Assembly (NCBI GenBank): GCA_023653785.1
Contig: JAMKCH010088323.1
Location: forward strand, 50,468 to 114,467
Direction of reading: 5' to 3'
DNA length: 64,000 nucleotides
Source of the DNA: Ophioderma brevispina
Lineage: Eukaryota; Echinodermata; Ophiuroidea; Amphilepidida; Ophiodermatidae
Below are positions 1 to 11,217 of the stretch, in pieces; positions within the stretch are counted from its first letter, which is position 1, and each line of letters opens with the position of its first letter. A program made the translations under genes and the position numbers. The notes under the pieces are model-generated. The model was given only the letters and a program-made list of their open reading frames with translations. It was not told the origin of the DNA and did not search any database.

Positions 1-339
1 TAGCATCAAAATTCTTTAAGTAGATGTCGTAGAGATTCTAAAAATCATGTTAGAATTTAGTTTTAAGGGGGAGGGGGGCATGGGAACCCATGTAATCTGC
101 TAGACTATATGCTTTATTCCGTAAAATAAAGCACATGATACAGGGTAAAATAGTGAAAAGCTTTAATGTCACTGCTCAAGATAGGACATGTCACCCCTCA
201 AGATCAGACATGTCAGAGATTTGTAAGACCACATAACATGCACTAATGTTTGGTTCATCTCTTGCACATTCATTCCACTGTGTAGTTGGCAGGTATGTTA
301 GCCAAATGTTACAGGTATCATCGGTGACAGCGATATGTA

Positions 340-1045
340 GGGAATGGCATGCATGATCTTTCTGGTGGAGGGAAACGCTAACAGGAGGGGTAAATAGTAT
401 ACTTAGGTGCAGAAAAATTATCAACTCCTTTCCCCTGATACATTCATGATGAAGTTTCCATGGGGAATGTTATGCAAGATCTTTCTGGTGGAGGGAAACT
501 GTTGTCAGGAGGGTTAATGTATGCATGTGCCAAAAAAACTGTAGTCAGGAGGGGTAAATAACACTCTTATGCAAAAAATATAAATTTCTTTTCCCTTGAA
601 ACATTCATGATGAAGTTTCCAGGGGATGTGTTGTGCATGATCTTTCCAGTGGAGAGAAACTTGTCAGGAAACATACTAATATCGTATGTGCAGAAAACCA
701 AACACCTTCTCTTTGCCCATACCTTAATGATGATATTTTCATGGGGAATTGGGCATAGCCAGTGGAGTGGCAGGGTGACAGAGTTTTCCCTCTTGAAAAA
801 AAATTAGGGAAAATCAGAAAGGAAAAGACAGACATTCATGCTAAATCAGCCATTTAGACCATTTTGCCTGCCCTTTCGTAATCGCTGAGTTGGCTATGAA
901 ACTGAGGGAATGCCATGCATGATCTTTCTGGTAAAGGGAAACTAGTCAGGTTGGGTAATAGACTTATTTGTAGACCCCCATATATTCACAATGGTATTCT
1001 CATGGGTAATGTCATGCATGATATTTCTGGTGTATGGAAGCCTTT
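340..1045. repeat. Degenerate tandem repeat, about 120-140 bp unit
   Basis: About four diverged units share the string GCATGATCTTTCTGGTGGAG followed by GGGAAAC, GTCAGGAGGG and a CATTCATGATGAAGTTTCC block (near 345-465, 466-620, 621-740 and 905-1040). The units are in direct orientation and differ by small indels. It lies in the intron upstream of the first angiomotin-like exon. No coding frame persists through the units. Confidence 0.7.
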
Positions 1046-1957
1046 CATCTGTATGCACATTTAAGCTTTTCTTACCATGTTTTCTGGTTGGTTAATTATG
1101 TTGTATAACCTGGTGAATATTTGATTTATTTGGAGGTCCCCGATTATCAAATTGCTGTTTATCCCTTTAAGTACATCAATGTTATTTTGGTTCACCTCTG
1201 GTTACATTAGAGAGAGAAAAGGAGGAAGTAGGGCTCTTATGTAATGGAAATGTCTGTACAATTTCAACAATCTATTTTTCCCCTTAATATTCCAGATTGT
1301 GAAGCACTATTTTTTTCTACAATGAAATAGTTTAATGGAATTGTATACACTTGTCCCCAGTTTATAAGCTTACATGATAAATTTCAAAATTGTTTATAAT
1401 CTCACATCATTGCTGCTTATTCCTTAAAGGTGCTTATTCCGATTTATGTCTATTGTGTTCTCTACTTGATATGAGAGCCTGGCACTTGCATATACACCCC
1501 ACCAAGTACCGTGGGAAAAAAACTTGCATTTTTGATGATAGAAGCAATAATGCATATTGCAAAGCCCTATTCATTGCTAATATTGATGGTTAACCATTAA
1601 AACAGCAGTTTTTTGTTTATATCTTGGGAATGAAATGGATTTGAGGGCTCAAATTTCAGGACGACAATGAGAAAAATATGGCCTTTATCTGATATTAGAA
1701 TCAATACTACTTCCGGGTTGATCAGGGGGGTCCCAAAGACGATCGGAACATGCACCTTTAAGAGGATATAAGTATCGACAATTATCAGGGTTATATAGTA
1801 GCTTATCATGCAGCCCACTCATTTGTTACGGTGTTTGTCCTTTTATCCGGTATTGCAAATAGTAGTTTGAGAGTTTTGTTTGCCGGAGAACACAATATAA
1901 CAAGTAATAAGTAGTTTTTAAATAACAATGTTAAGTTTGTGTTGTTCTCAATTTCAG

Positions 1958-2080
1958 CACACCTTGAGATTACCAAAAGCCAACTTACACAGAGAGAACA
2001 AGCCAAATCAGCCAGCGATTCCGATCTCAGATTAGAAATAACCAAAAGAGACGCTCTTCTCACTCAACTTGCAGCTCAAC
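1958..2080 (+). CDS. Angiomotin-family protein, coiled-coil exon (first of four seen)
   Basis: Angiomotins (AMOT, AMOTL1, AMOTL2) are scaffolds at tight junctions and F-actin that bind YAP and Merlin in Hippo signalling. The exon is bounded by TTCTCAATTTCAG and CAAC|GTAAGT, has phase 1 at both ends, and encodes 40 whole codons of heptad-like sequence (HLEITKSQLTQREQAKSASD, then RDALLTQLAAQ). Joined to the next exon it reads LAAQ-H-KDDLAEKQ. Taken alone it could belong to many coiled-coil proteins; the assignment comes from the following three exons, which track the AMOT coiled coil in order. The N-terminal YAP-binding PPxY region would lie upstream of the window. Exon lengths and phases chain without a break across 1958-2080, 3694-3839, 6147-6296 and 7929-8045. 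Paralogue identity cannot be decided, so no symbol is given. Confidence 0.8.
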
Positions 2081-2167
2081 GTAAGTAGGGATGTGTTTGT
2101 TGTTACCATCACTATAGATGTATGAGACAATACTGTTACAAACAACATCAGACCATTTCCACAGAAA

Positions 2168-2489
2168 TTAAAGGCGTTATCAGAGATTTGCCAAATCAGA
2201 AGATCAGAAGATCCTAACATACCCTGCAAATTGTAAGATCAAAAACACCCTAATGAGGACAAAATCTGATATATTAGTCACTACTCTCCGTACGGACAAT
2301 TACTACAACATGTTGTTGAATGGAGATTCAGATCTTTGAACACTGCTGTTTTCTTCCTTTTCTGTAAATTTTTCAGTTGGAAAAGATAATATACAACAAT
2401 TCTACAGACTTATTCCTCACTTTATAGCTATTCCTGCAAAATTCCAAATATTTTGACTCTCTCAAGTGGATCACTGCTAGTGTCTTTAA
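2168..2489. mobile_element. MITE, diverged copy of the TTAAAGACACTATCAGTGATT family
   Basis: Shares the order of blocks with the better preserved copy at 51803-52169: a CAAATCAGA block, AAGGACAAAATC, GTACGGACA, TTCTTCCTTTTCTGT, CAGTTGGAAAA, ACAGACTTATTCC, and a terminal TGTCTTTAA. The left end is degraded (TTAAAGGCGTTATCAGAGATT). It sits in the intron after the first AMOT-like exon. Confidence 0.65.
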
Positions 2490-3151
2490 GTACTTTTTTT
2501 CATATTTGACCTGTGTAAAATTTAAATTTTAACCTTTAGTAACAATTTTCAGCTTATGACTCCATAACTATAAGTCAGAGATGGCACAAACTAAACTTTA
2601 AAAAAATATCCTTGTGATTATACCAACAATTTGATGTGCATTTGAACAAAAAATGACCAACCTTTCTATTGTGACTCCAATTGTGTACCTGCTAACCTTG
2701 TTTTACAGGAATCATCCCTATTTTGAATTCTGAGTTGCAAAAAAAAAAAAGAATTTTTCTGATTTCTGAAATTTCAAACAAGGGATAAACCTGTAAGGGA
2801 AATATTAAAATAATTGCCAGAAAAGTCTGAAATATTTCCTGGGCTTCTGAAGACGTTCCTGGGGTTTCAAAAACATTAAACCCAGTAACTTAGGGGACCT
2901 TGCCCCTATGTACTCCACTAAAGGTGGTAATGGGCCACAAATAAACACCACCCATAAGGGCTTTCATGATGAAGTGTTCATGACCATGATGACACATGCA
3001 TTCTGATATATGGGTTCTCAATGTTGGCAGGTATGCAATTGTTTCTCCAATAGTTGGTTTCAGTCTGAGTGTGCAATACAACATCAATTAAGATAAAAAT
3101 ATAAACCCTTTTCATGGTTGCTTTAGAGGAGATGTTACAGAGTCCAGGTGG

Positions 3152-3349
3152 AATAGACTATTTGCACGATCCCCATAATGCATCTCGTTAATTTCCCATT
3201 TCCATCCTGGAACTTGTACCAGCCTCAAGTCAGCTAAAAACATACAGTCCAGTGTATAATATCAATACCAGAAAACTTTATCTGTGACGTTGCACTAGTT
3301 GTGTACTCATCTGGCAGATGCATTATGGGGATCGCACAAATCGTCTATT
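3152..3349. mobile_element. MITE with AATAGAC...GTCTATT inverted ends, copy 1
   Basis: The left end AATAGACTATTTGCACGATC plus CCCATAATGCATCTC is mirrored by the right end GATGCATTATGGGGATCGCA plus CAAATCGTCTATT. The element is 198 bp. A longer relative with the same ends lies at 62070-62500. No transposase is encoded. Target-site duplication is not clear. Confidence 0.8.
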
Positions 3350-3532
3350 GGTTCATAAGATTAATTTCATTAGAACCAAAAAAGAGCAATCTTTATAAAA
3401 GGTCATGTGCATCTGCAAGTGTATTGACAGTCTGTGCTATGTGGACCAGTAAAATGTATTAACAACAGGATGCCATATGCTGCCATCACTCTGCCATGAT
3501 AAAGTTTACTAAGTGATTGTTGTGTTGCAAAT

Positions 3533-3660
3533 TAATCAAAATGTGTTTATGTTTGATGTGAACAGATAAAGACGACCTTGTAGAGAAGCAGCGGATGGCT
3601 GTAGAGCTAGGGGCACAGAGAGCCACTTTAAATGACCAGAGATCGCACATTGATGTTTAT
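3533..3660 (+). pseudogene. Partial tandem copy of the next AMOT-like exon
   Basis: This 128-bp unit is repeated directly by 3661-3788. It contains the acceptor (GATGTGAACAG) and the first 31 codons of the exon, then runs into TAA at the unit junction and has no donor. Four bases differ inside the coding part: one changes Ala to Val, three are synonymous. The copy cannot be used as an exon unless spliced cryptically. It may be a real local duplication or a merge of two haplotypes during assembly. Confidence 0.75.
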
Positions 3661-3693
3661 TAATCAAAATGTGTTGATGTTTGATGTGAACAG

Positions 3694-3839
3694 ATAAAGA
3701 CGACCTTGCAGAGAAGCAGCGGATGGCTGTAGAGCTAGGGGCACAGAGAGCCACTTTAAACGACCAGAGATCACACATCGATGTTTTAGATACAGCACTG
3801 TCAAATGCACAAGCTAATGTACTTAAGCTACAAGAAGAG
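3694..3839 (+). CDS. Angiomotin-family protein, coiled-coil exon 2
   Basis: The acceptor GATGTGAACAG and donor AGAG|GTAAGA delimit 146 bp: two bases completing a His codon, then 48 codons ending in phase 0. The product contains MAVELGAQRATLNDQRSHID followed by VLDTALSNAQANVLKLQEE. This matches the AMOT segment where a DQR-HIE stretch is followed by an ALSNAQAKVVKLEEEL-type heptad run (family knowledge, recalled). It is a pure coiled coil with no enzymatic residues; the expected role is dimerisation and lipid/partner binding by the AMOT coiled-coil homology region. Its 5' part has been duplicated just upstream. Confidence 0.85.
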
Positions 3840-4104
3840 GTAAGAAAAAAGGGAAAGCAAAATAGTAGCAAGTTGTGCAGATCTTATTTGCTCATCCATA
3901 TTTGCATTTTTTTTTCCAAAGAAAGGGGGAACCCAAAATTAAACACAAGTTGGTGAACTGTTCTTATGGGAGAGTGTGATCCACTGGTTAGGGTATTCCA
4001 CTTTGGCCATTTTGGTCATATGGACCCCACTGCCAATTGTTGGGAGGTAATCAATTCTTTTTTGTGTCGTCTTTTGCAGAAGGCACATAGGGATTACTTT
4101 GGTC

Positions 4105-4150
4105 ATGTGTCTGTGTGTGTGTATCTGTGTGTGTGTGTGTGTGTGTCTGT
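4105..4150. repeat. (TG)n microsatellite
   Basis: About 45 bp of imperfect TG dinucleotides with TCTG interruptions, in the intron after AMOT-like exon 2. Potentially variable in length. Confidence 0.9.
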
Positions 4151-5450
4151 GGTCAAAATGTTAGCCCTTAATATATTGCAGAAAATATATGGTAGAAAAT
4201 GGTCTAAATGCATCAAGCAGTCACAGTTAAAATGAAAAAGGTTCCCATTTGACAGACCAACTCAAGCTTTACAAACTTATTAGCTATAATAAACATGGTT
4301 CCTATTAAAATAAAAAAGGGGTATTTAAACAAGTTTAAAATCTGAGGCAGTAGGACATTATGGTGCCTTTGCCCCATTTGCAAACATTACAACAGTTGTG
4401 ATTTACATCAGCCTTAACATTGTTTTGTAATGTCTATGGTTGAAGATGATGCTAGGGAAGCCATAAAGTTGAAAATGTTTTGGATGAGTAGGAGATGCTG
4501 AACAGGTGCATTCTATAAATATGTGTGTTAGTCACGTTTATGAGATCATTTCAAAATGTGAATAACAGCAGCATGTCAAACAGTCAATACTTTCATGGAT
4601 ATGTGGCGAATGAAGATGTCAGTTAACAGACTTTCCACAGTGGCAGGGGGGTAGGACATGCCAACTTAACAGCAACAGTGAATGCAAATCTGCATCAACA
4701 TCCGGCTTAACCTGAGTGTTAGTCTTTATCAAAGACATACAGTACATGTTAGGAGGGGCTCTTACACACATCTGACAAAGACTTGTCTAAAGGCTATAGC
4801 TGGTCATGGATATTTAAATCTTAAATAACTGTTATTGGAAATTACACGGTTTTGCAGGGAGGTTAATCCACTAACCTCGACGGACTTTGACGTCAATAAT
4901 TGTTCCCTAAAATATCATGATATTACTTAGATCTTTTGAACGAAAGTTTAAGAGGTGATTTTTTAATGTCACTGGGACCGTGGGGTGCCACAGAAAATAC
5001 ACGTAAGAATTCCCTAAATTACCGTTTGGAAATCCCAGATGCCCAAATCGAGCAGATCGTGTCCGCCCTCCTGGAGCATGATTGGCCTATCACCTTAGCA
5101 GAATCATTTGAATGCAGCTTTCATGCTGATTCTGATAACTCCATGAAAATGTGAAATGAAGAGGGGATTGAAAAATGTTGTTCTGTGTGCAACTATAGTT
5201 TTTTGCAGGGTCTATGGGTTAAAGGTCCATGGTCCGATCACTAATAGCCTCGTCCCCAGGGACCCCAGATTTTACCAGAAGTGGTCAAAATATTTGGTAT
5301 CAGAAGAAAGTTACTATTTTTTTTCATTTACCCTGTGAAATCTTAGGGCTACAAGATGTTTGGTTTGGATGTTATGAGCAAAAATATGCTCCATTTTGGT
5401 CGACAAATATTAATTTTACAAAACAGTATATTTGCATATACGATTTTGTA

Positions 5451-5814
5451 TTTGTTTTGAAATTTAACTACTTAGTTCTCCAGGTAGACAAGGATGTATA
5501 TTTATTAATCTTTCCCTGGTAAATATACTGTTCTGATGCTATCTGCTATGGTAGCGAAGGACGCCTTTCGAACCCAACACCTATAGATGATATCAATCGC
5601 TCCTCTACCAACCCTGCCTTGATAGCTTAGTTGGTAAGAGCGTTGTGCATGTAATACAAAGGTCGCCGGTTCGAATCCAGCCAAGCGCACATGTTTTCAA
5701 GCACACATGTTTTTTTTTCAACACTATCATGTGCTGGCCATCTCTCCAGGGAAAGATTAATAAATATACATCCTTGCCTACCTGGAGAACTAAGTATTTA
5801 AATTTCAAACACAG
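5451..5814. mobile_element. Inverted-repeat element carrying a tRNA-like sequence
   Basis: The left arm (about 5451-5519) contains TTAGTTCTCCAGGTAGACAA then GGATGTATATTTATTAATCTTTCCCTGG. The right arm (about 5746-5814) is its reverse complement with few changes. The 226-bp spacer holds the tRNA-like sequence at 5616-5688. No protein is encoded. An identical copy lies at about 10525-10888. Confidence 0.75.
5616..5688 (+). tRNA. tRNA-Thr(UGU)-like sequence, probably a pseudo-tRNA or SINE head
   Basis: A 73-nt segment has a strong A box (TAGCTTAGTTGGTAAGAG) and B box (GGTTCGAATCC). The D stem pairs GCTT with GAGC. The anticodon stem pairs TTGTG with TACAA around loop CATGTAA, which puts TGT in the anticodon position, i.e. 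threonine. The T stem is four of five pairs. Against function: the acceptor stem needs a bulge to pair, and the base before the anticodon is A instead of the near-universal U33. The placement between inverted repeats suggests a tRNA-derived mobile element. The antisense reading gives the familiar false RLAGFEPAT open frame. Confidence 0.5.
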
Positions 5815-6146
5815 TATTTCTCAAATTTAATATAGCCAGAGATGGGTACAATGTCTGGCTGCTTACTGAATTCTGCAAGGTCCAGTGGGCAGATCAAGAG
5901 CTGTTCTATTGTCTATATGTGGTGCTGTTCCACAACCACAGGTAGTGTCCTAATGTGCTTCCAGGTAACCCCACTTCTGCAAGGAAACTTTAGATCGGCC
6001 GTAAACTATCACCGTCACCGTAAACCTGTTATGGTGATGGCCTATTCAATAATATTAATAAAGGCCTTTGTTTATAAATAGAATTCAGTGAGTATGACTG
6101 GTTTGCAAAAAGAGCTTATAGAAAGGAGTTTTCCTTATTTTTTCAG

Positions 6147-6296
6147 GTTAAAAGACGGCAGCCCTACGTAGAAAAGGTTGGCATATTACAGAGGTATCTA
6201 CAGACTCTACAAGCTACCTACCAAAAAAGAGATCACTTTGAACACAAATACAGACAGAAACTTGAAAGGGAACTAGCAGCACTCAAAGGTCATCAT
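6147..6296 (+). CDS. Angiomotin-family protein, exon 3 (YVEKV motif)
   Basis: TTATTTTTTCAG|GTTAAA and CATCAT|GTAAGT delimit exactly 50 codons in phase 0. The peptide has PYVEKVGILQ, then LQTLQATYQKRDHFEHKYRQ and KLERELAALKG. In vertebrate angiomotins the corresponding run has YVEKV/YVDKV, QLQAACEKREQLE and RLERELEALR-type motifs in the same order (recalled, not searched). This is the most diagnostic exon for the family. It leads towards the conserved Angiomotin_C region. A broken copy lies at 11218-11369. Confidence 0.9.
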
Positions 6297-6422
6297 GTAA
6301 GTGTTGACACACTACGGTGTACTTGGTGTAAAGAAACTGATTGTCCCCCACAATGGCTAGATGGGTGTAGGACACTCAGTCACACGGACATTGTATTTCA
6401 TGACACTGGGCGGGGCGAGGGC

Positions 6423-6936
6423 CAGGGTTCCCACTTAGGTTTTTAACTTGGAGTCCACTGGACCCCATAATTTCCAAATCTTCAGAATTATCTGGTCCGG
6501 TGGAATGTTCTGTGGTCCGAGACCAGCCTACCAAATGTTTGTAATACTACTAATCGGGCTTATCAGTTTCCAAATGCATGATGCGTAAGATTTCCTGATT
6601 TCAACTATGCCTTTGGAAACTTTCAAGGTATCACATTTCCTTATTTCAATGTTAACAAGTTGGTTTTCTGTCAGACAATACTAATAGTAATAGCCATTGC
6701 AATATTGTGAATTTGGTTTTCCCACAATAAGCACTATTTTGAATGCTGCATTTAGCAGAAATATTATGTCTATAAATTTTGCTTTTTGAGGTTTGTAAAC
6801 ATATTTTTTGCCTTTCAGAGGCTTAGAATTATGGCATCCAAGTGGACCTCATTTTGTTACTCATTCTGAATTTATTAAGTCCAGTGAAAATTCTGTCTGT
6901 CATTTGACACCAAAATCCTACTAAGCGGGAACCCTG
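6423..6936. mobile_element. MITE with CAGGGTTCCC ends
   Basis: The left end CAGGGTTCCCACTTAG is the near reverse complement of the right end CTAAGCGGGAACCCTG. Inner blocks are also mirrored: a GTCCACTGGACCCCATAATT block near the left and an AAGTGGACCTCATTTTG block near the right. A diverged piece in the other orientation is at 57994-58260. The terminal CAGGG resembles hAT-type ends; no clear 8-bp target duplication was seen. Confidence 0.7.
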
Positions 6937-7928
6937 ACTTTGTTGGGTGTATGCCCCCTTTCAAATTTTTGAAGTAATATTGAAAAAAAAAATTATTGCA
7001 GAATTTGAGATAAGTCAAATTAGCTAGGAAGTGAAGGCACCAGAACAAGTGTGGTAATCAATTTGAAATCATAGTCCTTTCTGGTGCCCACAGATCAAAT
7101 TTCACACTGATTTTAATGACACGTTGTCATCAACAATATTACTTGCCCCATGTAATAGAACACTGCTTGTTCTATTATCAATAACATTGCAAATCTGGTC
7201 CATTTGCAGATTTTCTCCAATTACCATTGGTGAGATCTCAAATTTTGTTCATTTTGGTCATTTCTACTTCTAGTTTGACAATTTGTACAGTGCTCTATTT
7301 TTAATAAAAACAGATTTTTTTTCTATTCCTTGGTTTTAAAAAATTTTAGATGGTTTTTATGCCACTGTTAACACTGGTTGGATCATGTCAGTGGTTGGAT
7401 AGTTTCATAGTAGGGAAAATAGCTTAAAGGGGCATTTCCATGATCCAGAGCCTCATCCCCCAACTTGCCTAAAAAAAGTTGAGATTTTAATATCATCTGG
7501 ACCATTGGCCTGAGTATAGTATTTGTGCCTAAATTTGATCTACTCTGGAAGAAATTTACTATTTTGTATTTTCTGTCCTTAAACAGACAGAAATTACAAC
7601 ACAGTGGTCTATGGGGCACTGTGATACAAACATTCGCTCACAACATCAAAACGCACGATCAGAATCGCCCAAAATTTTAGAAATTACCTTTTCTCAAGGA
7701 TATCTAGTGAACCACAAACAAAAATTGTATCAAACATGAGATTCTGGCCTCATTAGAAAGCTTGTATTTTTCTCATCACATCTGCAAAATATTTTGGCTG
7801 AATTCTTTTCCATTATGATGCCACAAGCTAAAATATGGGTTGTTTACAGTTACCATGAAGACAGTGACAGTTATACTCTTCATCAAGTTAACATTATTGT
7901 GCTATGGTTATGTATTTTCATATGACAG

Positions 7929-8045
7929 AGCAACCAGGATGAGGGCGTATCAGAGTTGGATGGAGGCAATAGCAGTCAAACATTAGTGGAATTACTAAGG
8001 GAGAGAGAGGATACTATTCTGAGGCTAGAAACAGAAGTAACCAAG
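7929..8045 (+). CDS. Angiomotin-family protein, exon 4 (LLRERE motif)
   Basis: CATATGACAG|AGCAAC and CCAAG|GTATGC delimit 39 codons, phase 0 at both ends. After an Asp/Gly/Ser-rich linker the peptide reads TLVELLREREDTILRLETEV and ends TK. Vertebrate angiomotins have an ELLREKEERILALEADMTK-type motif here, followed at once by a Trp-Glu-Gln segment (recalled). That next conserved segment was not found in the window; the next exon must enter in phase 0. A damaged copy lies at 12940-13080 with 24 extra bases. Confidence 0.9.
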
Positions 8046-8309
8046 GTATGCCCATTCCGGCAAGAGTTCCATATGTACCCCTTCAAAGTTCTATACATGT
8101 AACAAATTCTTTTATATTTTTGGCCTTAGGGTTAGGGTATTTGTTGGTGTTAGGCCATAAATAAAAAATGATTTGTTTCCTGTGTGATTTTAAAAGGGGG
8201 TACATATAGAACTCTTTCCCAGATTCTTTTAGTGACTTACTGTAAAGTGGGTTATTTTGGGGGCTTTTACAATTTACAAGTGAAGTTATGAATTGAAAGT
8301 AAGTACGTA

Positions 8310-8640
8310 AAACCAAAGTTTTAAATCAGGGTTTGTTCCCGGCCGGATTCACCTCTCATTCACAGCAGTACTGCTGTGTGAGGATTTATTGAAGCAAAAG
8401 ATAATTGACCAGATGCCCTTCCTGACGGCAATGTGCTGGATGGCCGCCGTTGGCTCTCCAGAGCTGATGCCCTTGAAGGGAGATCTTCTTTTTAGTTCTA
8501 CCAGGGTAACCGCTACCCTCTTCATCAGATTTCCTTAGAAACCCAATGGGGGTGACAGCAACCCGGCCTTGGGACAGGTAATACTGGTTACCAGGATACC
8601 AGTAGCAGGCCCTCAAAGAAAACTGACCTGACCTAAAAAA
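8310..8640. repeat. Dispersed repeat, copy 1 of 3 (CCAAAGTTTTAAAT family)
   Basis: Starts CCAAAGTTTTAAATC and contains GAAGCAAAAGATAATTGACC, CTCCAGAGCTGA, TTCTACCAGGGTAACC, TTCCTTAGAAACCC and CCAGTAGCAGGCCC. The same ordered blocks occur at about 13256-13660 and 59690-60050. Possibly SINE- or MITE-like; no terminal repeats or tail were defined. A 93-codon open frame here is a repeat translation. Confidence 0.7.
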
Positions 8641-11217
8641 AAGCTCACAAAAACATTTTGGACCCATATCGTAATATCTTTACTTGATTGAAATAATAAA
8701 TTCAAAACCCTGTAAAAGAAGTAGAGTAAAAATCACTGAAAATTAACTTGTGCAAATATTCTGCTATGAGTTCTGACCATTTTAATAGGATAAGTCCCCA
8801 CTGTGTGATTAACACATTATCCACCTTTGTTATTTCCATTATGTAGACCAAATTGTGTAGAAAGTTTGCAGAATTTGGTTATATAACTTAATTCAAACTG
8901 CTGCTCCAGAAACCCCCTCACCAAGAAATACTTTCTATGGTGAAGTATACATAGGTCACATTCCAAAATCATACTCTACCATTAACTAGGATATGAGAAC
9001 ATGATAGTTAAAAACCTTCTCGGGTTTCAAACCTGTGAAGGGGAAAGGCAGCACGCCTCTGTATCACAACACAGTTCCCACTATGTCAATGCAATTGAAC
9101 TTGTAAGAATAAGCCGTAGCAGTAGCGGCCGACAAAGCAATTGGTCATGCATGCGAATGCGGTAACTGTGTCGTTGCCATAGCATTGACCCCATTTCCAT
9201 AGCTGGCCTACTTTGCTTTCCTCATTCCATCTGTCATTCTCTGTTAGCCTATTTGTATGGTCTGCCAGGTAAGTGTATGGTCTGTGAGGTAAGTGTAGAA
9301 TGACCAGGTCCTAGTGGCTGCCTTGTGGTGGTGTAGTGTTTCCAGGATTTTGCCTAGAGTAAGGGTAGAATTAAAAAAGAAACACTCTACTGCAGGCCCG
9401 TATGTAGGGGGTGCTGTCGCATTACGGCCCTGCTGTGTAATTATCTATCACTAACAGCCAACAGCTACAGTGATTGGGCTAAAAAAAAATAGATGTCTCA
9501 AAAGATTAGAAATCCAGTGTATAGAGTACATATCCCCCCTTTTTAGGTAGTCTGATGCGATCGGAAAGACCTTATGATTTGTGTTTGTGTGTTTGTCTGT
9601 GTCAAACATTTAGTATACACCTTTTGATTGACACTTTTTCAACTTACTGTAACCTTTTACTGTAGTGATGAATCAAGTTCATACTTGAGACAAGGGTCTT
9701 ATGTGAGTAAACAGATGAGGTCAAAAGTCATTTGGGGGTTACTTAGGGTCATTATATTGCTGTACACTTATTTTTCAACCACATAATCTGACAACCTTTT
9801 TGGGACTGCTGTCCTTATTAAAAAAAAAATCCTGAATCAAATTCAGTCAAAGAAGCAGTAAGTGCTACATATTTACTGAATGTTTGCATAGAAAAAATGT
9901 TTCCACTAATTGTAAGTGTTTCACTTGTCTTCAAATGAATGAGCTTAAAGCTCCACTCCATCCACTGTGGTCTCTTCAAGGCATAAACAGGTTTTTTGTA
10001 TAAATTTTTTCAGAGATAAGTGTGAATTAAGTTTTTTTAATGTCACTGGGACCGTGGGGTGCCACAGAAAATACACGTAAGAATTCCCTAAATTACCGTT
10101 TGGAAATCCCAGATGCCCAAATCGAGCAGATCGTGTCCGCCCTCCTGGAGCATGATTGGCCTATCACCTTAGCAGAATCATTTGAATGCAGCTTTCATGC
10201 TGATTCTGATAACTCCATGAAAATGTGAAATGAAGAGGGGATTGAAAAATGTTGTTCTGTGTGCAACTATAGTTTTTTGCAGGGTCTATGGGTTAAAGGT
10301 CCATGGTCCGATCACTAATAGCCTCGTCCCCAGGGACCCCAGATTTTACCAGAAGTGGTCAAAATATTTGGTATCAGAAGAAAGTTACTATTTTTTTTCA
10401 TTTACCCTGTGAAATCTTAGGGCTACAAGATGTTTGGTTTGGATGTTATGAGCAAAAATATGCTCCATTTTGGTCGACAAATATTAATTTTACAAAACAG
10501 TATATTTGCATATACGATTTTGTATTTGTTTTGAAATTTAACTACTTAGTTCTCCAGGTAGACAAGGATGTATATTTATTAATCTTTCCCTGGTAAATAT
10601 ACTGTTCTGATGCTATCTGCTATGGTAGCGAAGGACGCCTTTCGAACCCAACACCTATAGATGATATCAATCGCTCCTCTACCAACCCTGCCTTGATAGC
10701 TTAGTTGGTAAGAGCGTTGTGCATGTAATACAAAGGTCGCCGGTTCGAATCCAGCCAAGCGCACATGTTTTCAAGCACACATGTTTTTTTTTCAACACTA
10801 TCATGTGCTGGCCATCTCTCCAGGGAAAGATTAATAAATATACATCCTTGCCTACCTGGAGAACTAAGTATTTAAATTTCAAACACAGTATTTCTCAAAT
10901 TTAATATAGCCAGAGATGGGTACAATGTCTGGCTGCTTACTGAATTCTGCAAGGTCCAGTGGGCAGATCAAGAGCTGTTCTATTGTCTATATGTGGTGCT
11001 GTTCCACAACCACAGGTAGTGTCCTAATGTGCTTCCAGGTAACCCCACTTCTGCAAGGAAACTTTAGATCGGCCGTAAACTATCACCGTCACCGTAAACC
11101 TGTTATGGTGAATGGCATTCAATAATAGAGTAAAGGGCCTTTTGTTTATAAATAGAATCAGTGAGTAGAATGGTTTGCAAAAAGAGCTTATAGAAAGGAG
11201 TTTGCTTATTTGTTCAG

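Larger units (their letters stand above)
4959..6036. repeat. 1,078-bp block repeated exactly at 10033-11110
   Basis: Every landmark in this block recurs exactly 5,074 bases downstream with no difference noticed by eye. Identity ends abruptly at GTTATGGTGATGG versus GTTATGGTGAATGG. The block carries the tRNA-like element and part of a dispersed repeat (5220-5440) also seen near 41840-41960, 42617-42690 and 43004-43545. Short open frames inside it (60-97 codons) are repeat translations. Confidence 0.85.

Noticed and set aside
4936..5522. Open frames MNESLRGDFL..., MKRGLKNVV... and MVRSLIASS... (also at 10040-10596)
   Set aside because: They lie inside a dispersed repeat duplicated exactly; no splice or domain evidence.
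5505..5690. Minus-strand open frame beginning MRLAGFEPATF
   Set aside because: It is the antisense of the tRNA-like B box and arm; this GFEPAT signature is a known false protein call.
8386..8667. 93-codon minus-strand frame
   Set aside because: Falls within the dispersed repeat present at three places; not conserved as a frame in the other copies.
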